Assembly (NCBI GenBank): GCA_038093515.1
Contig: JBBPSI010000290.1
Location: 1 to 27,476, forward strand
DNA: 27,476 nt
Direction of reading: 5' to 3'
From: Butyriboletus loyo
Taxonomy: Eukaryota; Basidiomycota; Agaricomycetes; Boletales; Boletaceae
The notes beneath the pieces are model-generated. The model ran no database searches, was not told the origin of the DNA, and saw only the letters and a program-made list of their open reading frames with translations. Position 1 is the first letter of the stretch; each line of letters opens with the position of its first letter. A program made the position numbers and the translations under genes. Below, piece after piece: positions 19,219 to 27,476 of this stretch.

Positions 19219-21535
19219 ATGTCCACCACCGCCCCAGTCAATGTCATCCTTACGACCGCGCACTACGGTAAAGACAAGGTGCGCGTCCTCCGCGTCAAGC
19301 GCGAGAGCGATGGCGTGCACTACGTTGTGGAGTATAATGTCACCGTGCTCGTCGAAGGCGATATCGATGCTTCGTGAGTGCTCGTTCATTGGTTCCAAGG
19401 ATGGGTGGCGTTGCAAGGTGTCGAGCTTTACGTGTTCTACTAGATACACCAACGCGGATAACTCGGTCATCGTTGCCACCGATTCCCGTATGTCCTTTCC
19501 GACTTTCCTCATTTCTCATCTTAACTTTGCTTGACTCATCATCGCCAACCGTCGACAGTGAAGAATATCACCTATTGTACGTCTCCCACTCTTCTCGTCG
19601 CTCCGTCACCTAATACATTGGCATGCACCAGATCTGGCCAAAGTTTCGGACTACATTCTCGTCCCTGAACACTTTGCGCTCCACCTTGGCACACACGTTC
19701 TCTCCAGATACGCGCACCTCCAGAAAGTCTCTATCACCATTGAGCAACTTCGTTGGTCGCGCATCACTGTGAGTGGACAGGACAAGCCGCATACACACGC
19801 ATTCTACCGGGATGGGGATGATAAGCGGGTCGTCCAGGTCGCGGTGAGTCTCGATTTGATATCGTGTATCTCTGGGGAGTGGTTGCGATGGCCGCTCTGA
19901 GCGATGAAACGAGGCCCCACCTGGTGACATTCAGAGTGGAGCCGGTAACGTATGGCTGACGAAACGCGAAGTGTCGACTCCATATGGACCCAGGTCTAGC
20001 CCATGGAGCCAAGCGGAATCGTCCTTTTTTATATATAACCTCGACTTCCGCTGTCGTATCGGTGGACGTATATCATTCCCCTTCCCTTCCTGCTCCTTCT
20101 CAGAGTAGTGCTGATCCCACATCGGTCTCTAGCTTGAAAAGACCGATGGAAAAACCTTGGTGGCCAAGGTGACAGCGGGTATCGCTGATTTGTTGGGTAT
20201 GTCAGCCAAAATCTGACTATAGTCATTGCCAATGCCCACTTTTTTTCTGCAGTGCTCAAGTCGACTGGATCCGCATTCGAAGGATTTATCCGTGACGAGT
20301 ACACAACCCTCGCCGAAGTCTCGGAGCGCATTCTGAGTACCTCTGTCGACCTCGAATATCGCTTTTCGCCAGTCTCGATTCCTATTCCGACTGACCCCAA
20401 GCTGCTCGACTTTGGTATTCCCAAGAACATTGGCGATACCAAGGGATCGGTGTGGGATGCGCTTGGCGTTGCTGAACGTGCGAAGACGTCTACTCTTGAT
20501 ATATTCGCGATAGACGAGAGTGCAAGTGTGCAGGTGCGTGTGTCTGCTGTCGTGATGAGTGACATGGTGTGATTGCGCCACAGGCGACGCTGTTCAAGAT
20601 GGGGGAACGAGTGATATCGGAGAATGCTGGGGTGGACGAAGCGATGTATAAACTGCCCAACAAGCACTTCATCCCCGTGGACATGAAGTACCTTGGGGTG
20701 GACAACCTGACACCGTGAGTGACCTTTCGTGATGACGTGTGAGATCGGGCGAGATCGGAGGGCAGAGTACTATCCGAGTCGCATTAATTGCTGGCCGTCT
20801 CCGATTGGCCCCCTCAATGCGGCGGTGAAGATCGATGACGCCGGTGGCATGATCGAAGCCCATTACGTCAGTCATCTTCCCCCGTTGGGCTCAGGCGACG
20901 GCCAGCAGCACCGCGTACATCGACGTCCCCGTCACCGTGGGACCGTCATCCGCCGTCTATCTGTGCTCGTGCTCAACGCGCGTGTCCTATAGACGGGAGG
21001 AATCTGGCTTATTCGGGCCATGCTGCGGAGTTCATGGATGGGACACGTGACGCTACTGCGCACGCTGGTTCCGTGGGATCGTGGCCCTGATCTCATGATC
21101 ATGACCCTCCCGTCACAGGAACAGCACCGCAAATCAGCTTGCGGGGTGCACTGGCCTCCGTAGTATGAGGGCGATACGCTCGCTGCGGGGGTGCTCACTC
21201 GGAGGAGGGATGGCCTTCTTTTTTTTTGGCTTGAGGCTTCTATTGTCTTCCCTCGACATTTTGATGCGTGGTGTCTATTTCACGGGGATGGGGAGTGTTT
21301 AATAGCCGGAAACGGGGGTCCCGCTCATCCCGGCTGATGTGACACACGACGACGACACGTTGTTTCTGCGTGCGACGCTGATTCCTTGCCGCAGTGCGAA
21401 GGCAGAGGTCTTCTTGCCTGTGGCTGCGCCGAGGTGAGTGATCATGACGCAGTGGGCTGCTGGTTTGTCTCTGACGTCAATGCGCGTGTTTGCAGCGGAT
21501 TGATCTCCGCCACAATCTCGCGTAAACAAACGTAA
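19219..21535 (+). CDS. UOX: Uricase (urate oxidase), nine exons, 327 aa
   Basis: Oxidises urate to 5-hydroxyisourate in purine breakdown. Exons inferred: 19219-19373, 19444-19487, 19559-19576, 19632-19843, 20133-20196, 20253-20533, 20584-20714, 21395-21433, 21496-21535. They total 984 nt and every junction keeps frame. Residues corresponding to the known active site are all present: K18 (YGKD), T64-D65 (VATDS), F173 (SAFEGF), R190 (ERILST), Q258 (SASVQ), N284 and H286 (LPNKH). The C-terminal AEVFLPVAAPSGLISAT block is standard. Six introns are 48-71 nt, but intron 4 is 289 nt and intron 7 is 680 nt. The protein ends ISRKQT, without the SKL-type peroxisomal signal common in this family. Exon joins are from sequence signals and family knowledge, not cDNA. 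The ATG is preceded by CATC and gives the expected N terminus. Confidence 0.93.
20715..21394 (+). other. Outsized intron 7 of the uricase gene
   Basis: The donor GTGAGT follows NLTP and the acceptor CCGCAG precedes AKAEVFLP, segments that are adjacent in uricases. The 680-nt interval is not AT-rich and contains several short frames, none recognised. No inverted or direct terminal repeats were seen. Confidence 0.75.
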
Positions 21536-21915
21536 TCAGAATGCGTCACCTACTCACTCATTGTCTTGACAACCTCGGTAAATGCTGTTTCTTTTGTCTT
21601 GTTCTTTATTTTTTTTCCATCTCGTCTCCAGGAAGGAGGGAGACGGTCGATGGGGTGGTTTGGTGAAAGAATGGTAGCACAGGACTGAGACGTACCGTGG
21701 ATTGTGTATGTGTTTGGACCTATGACATCATGGGCCGGCAAGAGCCGATATCTGAGATCTGGGGTTGGATTGATTGATGGAGTAAATATATACAACTTGT
21801 GTCATCGGGTTTGGATCCACCAAACTGCGAGCGAGCGACTCTCTGACCGCCCGTGAGTATCGCCGACAACGACGACGACGACGACGACCCAATACCACCG
21901 ACAACGATACACACG
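21536..21915 (+). other. Intergenic stretch between uricase and zinc-finger gene
   Basis: Contains the uricase 3' UTR, a T-rich tract (about 21580-21620) and the promoter and leader of the next gene, with a (GAC)n run at about 21870-21888. GTGAGT at 21852 could be the donor of a leader intron. No gene was seen here. Confidence 0.5.
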
Positions 21916-24607
21916 ATGGGCGGTGACCACAAATGTCCTGTCTGCCAAGCAACCTTTACTCGTCCTCAACATGTAGCGAGGCACATGCGATCACGTACGT
22001 CTCACTCTTTTGCTCCACCCCGTCCACTCACTTAAAGGCTACACTGATCAGACACGGGCGATCGTCCATACAAATGCCAGTACTGTGGAGATCAATTTGC
22101 AAGAAGGTACGCCAGTCTCCACTCGCCCGTTAAATCGCTTCACCGCTATTCTAGCGACCTTCTCGCTCGCCATATCAACAAATGCCACGTCAACGAAAAA
22201 CCTCTTCCCAACACCACCCCCGGCGGTCGCAGAAAGGGCTCTGCCGCTGCATCCCGCGCCACCACCTCCAAGCAGGCCTGCGACCAATGTGTCCAGTCCA
22301 GTCTTCCATGTGACGGTTCCAACCCGTGCTGTACGTACCCCCCATTTTCTCCCGTCATCCATCTGCTCATAATGGCTCGTTCTCCCTCCACGCCCGGCTG
22401 TCCCCTTCTGACTGGATCTTGCAGCAAAATGCCTTTCCCGCAAGTGTCGCTGTACCTATGTCAAATTTCACCGGCAAACCGCGCCAAGCGGTCCCGGCCA
22501 TCATCCTCCCCGGTCCTCTTCCTCTTCCTCGTCGCTTAGTGGTAGTATTGGCTCTTCGCGGTTGTCGTCTCATCTCGATGATTTTGTCCTTACGCCCTCG
22601 CCGTCCGCGCCGCCTGTCGGCTCCTCATTCCCCGGTTCAGACCAGATCTTCAATACCCCATTTACCTTTAACCCTGCTTACCCTCCAAATTGGACGGCTA
22701 CAGACATATCCCAATTGCCCTTTTCCATGGCATCTGATTCAGACATGGCTGCAAAATACCATGCACAGGCCGAATTCCTTCGACGTGCCGGTCCTTCCAT
22801 AGATTCCAGTAGCTCTTCGACGATGCTCCCGAGTATGTACACCACCCAGCAGCAGCAATCGCCGTCGAGTAACTGGCATTCTGCCTGGGGTGATTCTGGA
22901 ACTTACCCCCCCTTGGACGATACCAAGCCATTTGATGGCATAGCTAGGACACACTCGCTTGTGTCCTCGGAACCGCCTTCGTTTGCGCCTGAATTCTATG
23001 GTGCTGGTCTCATTGGTTCTGCCTACCGCCCCAGGAGGATGTCGTTGGATTTTAGCGATAGCAGTAGTGCGACCTCGCAATCTGTCCCTTCCAGCGCTGC
23101 CTCTTCAAGCGTGCATCTCCCTCTCTCGGGGAACGAGATGTATAATGCTCGTTCGGAGGAAATTCACAGGCAAACTCACGACGCCCATATCCTGCATCAT
23201 CAGCGCCGCGGGTCGGTACCCACTTCTCAACCGCCATCTTTTTCCGGTCCGTCTGAGCCTTCTCAGCATCTGCAACAGCACGTTGGTGAAGGCGGTTTCT
23301 CCTCTGCGTTTGGTCTCATGTCCATCGACGACCCCAATGTACTCGCCGGTCTTTCTTCCGATGGGGTTCCGTTCTTCTCCAACCTCGCTATGGGCATATT
23401 ACCTCATTCGCCCAATCTGACGCCGATGCCGACACGTATGCAACATGCCCATCCACAGCAAGGTCGCGACCGTGGGATGTTGCCCAGCGCGCTACCCACG
23501 CCAAGGTTAACGAAAGACGCGGCTGATACGCGGGAGCTCAAGGATGTCTGGAAAACATACGTGCGCTCGCCTTTGAGCGCACCAGGGACGGTGGCGCTTG
23601 ATTTATCGACTTCGCAACCATCTTCGCTCGCACAAATGCCACAGTCACCGTCGGGTCAACGACGGCGCATGAGGGTGTCGTCGTTGCCGAGCGTGACGCC
23701 GACGGTGGAAAAGGGCCATCCGCTGATGGTGAATGGGCATGGTGAAGTGGGTCCGGGCGGAGGTGCGGTGCGAACGACGTTGCATGGGAATCCAGAGGAT
23801 TTGAGGAGTTATGAAGCGGCTGTAAATGCGCGGAATGCGCCGCTCAAGTTAAACCTCGTGCCAAGACGAAGAGGGACGCGGCCGAACTTGGATGGAAGTC
23901 CGATGGAGGGGACGGGAGACGTTGTGGCTTCTTCGTCTGCTGCTGCGGATGCAGGTGCGGACCAAGTGGATCATCAGAGGAACAGTCGGCCGTCGAGTTC
24001 GAGTTCGTCGTCGTCGTTGGCACAGGCGTTCACCGTGCACACCGCTCAGCAGCAGCAGCAGCAGCAGCATGCTCGCCAACACCACAATCACCCGTCACAT
24101 GCATATGCACCGGTGTCGGGTATGGTGAAGCCCCCGCCGATGCAGGGTGCATCAATCTCATTGCCGGTTCCACCTTCCATGTCCATGTCAAGGTTGCATT
24201 CAAGCCCACACTCGCATTCGCATTCGATCGCCTTTTGTTCCTCCACCTCCTTCACATTTGAGCCCGGTTCGCGAGCGTCGAGCGTGACGAGTGATGGGAC
24301 GGGAACCGGTGGGAGTGGGAGCGACGGTGAGGTGTTGCGGCCTTCGTTTAAGCGGTATCCGTCGCAGACACTTGAACCTGCGAGCTCGAAGCGGGCGATG
24401 GTCGAGAGAGGGGGCGGGGGATCGAAGGGTGTCAAGGTGGACAAGGAAAGTTTGAAGGGGAAGTATAATGATGAGGATGGGGATGATATGGAGGACGGGG
24501 AAGGGTTGGAAGGGTTTGAGCGTGTTGGTGTGAGTACTGGTGTGGGTGTGGGGTCGCCGGGGTCGAGACCGATGGCTGGGCTTCCAGAGCGGGCGAAGCG
24601 GGGCTAG
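21916..24607 (+). CDS. Transcription factor with two C2H2 fingers and a Zn2Cys6 cluster, 830 aa
   Basis: Exons inferred: 21916-21994, 22052-22106, 22155-22330, 22425-24607 (2493 nt, in frame). Finger 1 is C7-x2-C10-x12-H23-x3-H27. A TGDRPYK linker leads to finger 2, C35-x2-C38-x12-H51-x4-H56. A fungal Zn2Cys6 cluster follows: C87, C90, C97, C103, C106, C113 (spacing 2-6-5-2-6) with an extra C111. Expected to be a nuclear DNA-binding regulator. The long tail is Ser/Pro/His-rich and disordered-looking, with Q7 from a (CAG)7 run (24047-24067). A block LPTPRLTKD...ELKDVWKTYVRSPLSAP (about residues 340-370) resembles a segment I associate with basidiomycete members of this class. An acidic stretch near the C terminus could activate transcription. 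The first ATG is used; an in-frame GTG upstream is ignored. The target is unknown; uricase is the upstream neighbour. Confidence 0.88.
24047..24067 (+). repeat. (CAG)7 microsatellite in coding exon
   Basis: Seven CAG codons encode the polyglutamine run of the zinc-finger protein. It is prone to length change. Confidence 0.95.
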
Positions 24608-25134
24608 ACCGTCAGTGACGCGACCTTGGCCGAGAACCTGGTGAGGACCAATCAGCTGGGATTTGTTCCGACCACGCAGGACCGTTTCCAAACATTTCAG
24701 TAGACGTTTGGCACTGTGGTGGGTGTGACAATCATTTTTGTCAGGCATATCTGCTTGTGCTCTGCTGATTCCTTTGTTTACTCTTATCCCTCGTTGTTTC
24801 TTCTTTCTCTCTTTCTCGTTTGTTTTCGTTGTCCTCAATGGCTTTCTTTTTCGGTGTTTTTTTTTTGGTTTTCTGTTCGATGCCTTTTTTTGGGGCTAAT
24901 CACTGGCTCTCTTTTTCTTTTTCAATCAAAGTACATACTATATCGTTACTCTTCCAGTTGATGTATCTTGTGTTGATCAGTCATCTGCGATGTTCAGATA
25001 AAAATAAAATACTCAGTGACTATCAGTGATACTTTTGAAGTTGAACTCGGAACTGGGACTTGAATTGGGATAGTAGGAACCGAGCCCTGCGTTCGGGTAC
25101 CTATCTGCCAGTGGGACTGACCAGAATGTCACTT
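24608..25134 (+). other. 3' UTR and intergenic DNA after the zinc-finger gene
   Basis: A pyrimidine-rich, T-run-containing stretch (24760-24930) and an AATAAA-like AAAATAAAAT at about 25000 suggest the 3' end of the transcript. No gene was seen. Confidence 0.5.
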
Positions 25135-25451
25135 CATCAGTAAAACAGTTGCTGGTTTCCGATGCTAACCGAGTGTAGCCGAGTGCTACAGAGTGGTTCC
25201 GACCAATAACCGTTTCACTGATGACTTGAACGACCTGCGGTAGAGTAATCGAGCGATAACGTTACATACGTGGCGCCTTTGCAGATGCTCAGGCTCAGCG
25301 GTCCTGCACGGTCCCCGACAAATGGTTTGGTTCCAGTAGTGCTCTCGTCCAACTTCAGTGAAATGGTTGTTGGTCGGAACCAACGGCTAGCAATCTGTAG
25401 CACTCGGCTACACTCGGTTAGCATCGGAAACCAGCAACTGTTTTACTGATG
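25135..25451. mobile_element. MITE with perfect 58-bp terminal inverted repeats (317 bp)
   Basis: Bases 25135-25192 and 25394-25451 are exact reverse complements (58 bp), starting CATCAGTAAAACAG. Just inside, a further imperfect arm containing GGTTCCGACCAAYAACC continues the symmetry. No coding capacity. The flanks do not show a clear target duplication, so the superfamily is open; a CAGT-type end would also suit hAT elements. Confidence 0.8.
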
Positions 25452-25852
25452 GCATGTTTGAGGGTTCTGATCGGATGACGGGCCGGCTACATTTTGCGAA
25501 CGAAGTTCCGGGCCGGCAGTCACTCGTAGTATTCATGTCGGTTCTCGATTTCAAGATATCAAACGTAACTAGTCGTATGAATCACGATATGTATACTTAC
25601 AGTAATACAATACAATGCCGAGCTGATCGTATATATTTGGGGTCGTTACATACAAGCGTGATCGTGTGCACCACCTCGCTAAGCGCACCATCCTCCTTGA
25701 ATTCCACAGGACCCATTTCTGATTCAGTGGTCACTGAGTACTGAGCGAGGAACGTTGGAATCCAAAATCACGATTCGTTTGGTCTACTCTACTCTTAGAT
25801 GTGCGGGAACCGTTGAGTTACAACACTTCAATGAACCATAACGTTACCTCTT
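25452..25852. other. Intergenic stretch between MITE and acyltransferase gene
   Basis: No convincing gene. It should contain the 3' UTR of the minus-strand gene. Confidence 0.4.
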
Positions 25853-27476
25853 TTACACGTTCGCTCGTAGTACGCCTTCACCAAGTCCAACTTGTCCATC
25901 ACCACCACCACCACTTTGACTCTGCGGAGGCCGACGCGACTGATCATGCGTCCGACCGAGGTACCACAACATGGCCTCCCTGATTTCGTCCAACCATTCC
26001 CTCACGACCCCTTCCTCGAACACGTTGCCATCATAAGAAACGAACACGCTCAAACGTCCACTCCAAGTAAATGCGCCGAGGTAAAGCTCCGAAGGGCGCG
26101 TGTGGAGATACGTCCCGATATATTCTACCGCGATTTTTGGGGTCTTGTCCGCTTCAGAGGCAGATGGCGAGGGTGAAAAGGGAGGGGTAATATAGCCCGC
26201 TTTATCAGGATGTGGAACGGAAGAGTAGGGTGAGAGTGGGTGAGTGGGTGGTAAGGGATATTCATGTGGGAATATCAAATCTAGCTGGTAGATGGAATGG
26301 AGGTCAGAATCGAGAGTCATGCGTGTTTGGAAAAAGAGATACAAAACGCACGTTTCCAAAGCTAGACCCCCCATGAGCGAAGACCATGGGCATGTCCATG
26401 ACTGACAGAACCTCGTCCTTGTCCAAGTTCCCATTCATGCCGCTGTCATCGCCACTCTCAACGCGCTTCGTCCGCTGCAGAGCACCGCGCCGCCTATGCG
26501 CAGCGACCGCTACACTCGACGCAATTATGATCTCGAGAAACAAGGGATGGCCGAAAAACGCCGTCGCTTGCTTCTTGACCAGCCTAGCGCGATGCAAGAA
26601 CCGATCAAAGGTGAGGAGGTCGCAGAATGGCGGTGCACCATCCAACAGAACGCGTTCCCGGTCATGATCGCGTTTCTGGTGCTGTTCTGCCGTAGCGCCA
26701 AGCGTCATGAACGGGAGCTGATAGAAAAAGACGCTGATGGACAACACAAACTCGCCTCCACCGCCCCTATCATACCACGCCTTGTCGAGATACCGACGTA
26801 AATTGAGCGGACCCACAGTAATATGTGGTTGGTTTTTTCGATACGCCCATTCCTCTTCAGAAATCTCGCCACGCAGGTATCGTCGGTACAGTACTCGGGT
26901 CATCGCCACTTGTGCGACCGCGAGGTAGGCATTTCCAAACGTGACATTGTGTAGACGACAGTTGGCGAATACGGCAGTGCTTTCCGTGTGTGTGAGCAAG
27001 GTGGAGAGGCGACCAGGCCGTGCGGCGGTGTGCCGTGTCGAGCGCGTGACACGACACGGAAGCGTATGCCCACCCTACATTAGTGACCATAAACCCATTA
27101 GCGTTCCCGTCGAAGACGACCTCGGTTGCCTATGGCGCGAGGAACAATCCAAAAGACAACAATACCCACCTGCCTCTTTGCCACCCTCAATTGGAATATG
27201 ATGACCCCGACCGCCCTTCGCCATCGCTGTCTTGCTGGACTGAGCGAGCGGAGATCGATAGGTTGGAGGTCCATAGAGGGGATCGCCATCGTCAACCTGT
27301 CCTCCAGCGGAATCTGAGCAGGCTCAGAGTCTGGGCCTCCACCCCTCGCGAGGGTATCCAAGAAACACCGCACCAACGAGCGGTTCGCCGTCCCGTCTGA
27401 CACGCAATGCGCTGCCAACCACAGCAAATGGAGCACGTCCATCCTGCTAGAGTCAGTCTCGCGAAAGATATACAGC
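25853..27476 (-). CDS. Condensation-domain / alcohol acetyltransferase-like protein, 5' end outside window
   Basis: Minus-strand exons inferred: from beyond 27476 to 27170, 27074-26352, 26284-25853; introns of 95 and 67 nt, both phase 0. About 486 residues are visible. Near the visible N-terminal end lies LAAHCVSDGT, an HxxxDG motif whose His is the catalytic base in the CoA-dependent acyltransferase/NRPS condensation superfamily. Further on: LSPARQRWRRAVG, GGHTLP, NVTFGNAYLAVAQVA, YRRYLRGEISEEEW, PLNLRRYLD and a GGGGEF loop. The C-terminal third has LGAFTWSGRLSVFVSYDGN, like the strand that ends such folds, after a Pro/Ser-rich insert. No adjacent adenylation or carrier domain is seen, so a stand-alone acyltransferase is likelier than an NRPS. 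The substrate is unknown. The stop is TAA at 25853-25855. Confidence 0.8.

Noticed and set aside
20932..21198. Minus-strand frame in uricase intron 7
   Set aside because: No recognised domain and no splice or promoter support.
22048..24838. Several minus-strand frames opposite the zinc-finger gene
   Set aside because: They mirror the coding bias of the plus-strand gene; none shows a domain or splice pattern.

Overview
The window looks like nuclear DNA of a basidiomycete fungus, probably an agaricomycete. Short introns with GT...CTRAY...AG signals interrupt the host genes. A uricase and a combined C2H2/Zn2Cys6 transcription factor are present, and the LTR retrotransposons are of fungal Ty1/copia and Ty3/gypsy (Tf1/sushi-like) types. 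I see no rRNA, tRNA or CRISPR array. The species cannot be named from the sequence alone.

Layout. Bases 1-16450 are a transposon graveyard. A Ty1/copia pol frame runs off the left edge and is intact except for one TGA (2739-2741); its polypurine tract and 3' LTR follow (4213 to about 4594). Bases 4600-6176 hold a small MITE with perfect 40-bp inverted repeats (4845-5123), short direct and palindromic repeats and a possible transposase scrap. Two copies of one gypsy family (called LTR-A here) lie in tandem. Copy 1 spans 6177-11324; its gag is interrupted by an inverted solo LTR-A (6977-7403) and by a solo LTR of a second family, LTR-B (8312-9129), which has a perfect CCCAG target duplication. 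Copy 2 spans 11325 to about 15265. Both copies keep Gag, protease, reverse transcriptase and RNase H, and both break off at the same codon before integrase. An LTR-B fragment (15271-15483) and two further LTR-like remnants follow, up to about 16320. All the clear pol and gag stop codons fit C-to-T transitions, so both copies are inactivated in a way that resembles methylation or RIP damage.

Bases 16450-19090 contain no gene I recognise, although there are intron-like signals on the plus strand. Then comes host gene space. A nine-exon uricase gene (19219-21535, 327 aa, all active-site residues present) is followed 380 bp downstream, on the same strand, by a four-exon transcription factor (21916-24607, 830 aa) with two C2H2 fingers and a Zn2Cys6 cluster. 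A second MITE (25135-25451) separates it from a convergent minus-strand gene for a condensation-domain/acetyltransferase-like protein (25853 to beyond the right edge).

How the parts work together. The LTR-A family carries the signs of a self-primed retroelement: a 10-nt match between the predicted 5' end of its RNA and the site just after the 5' LTR, with no tRNA-type primer site. Gag and Pol are joined by a conserved -1 frame overlap at a T-run before the gag stop. Uricase (urate to 5-hydroxyisourate) sits beside a zinc-cluster regulator, which invites, but does not prove, a regulatory link. No clearly new biological system is demonstrated; the strongest leads are features of the LTR-A family.
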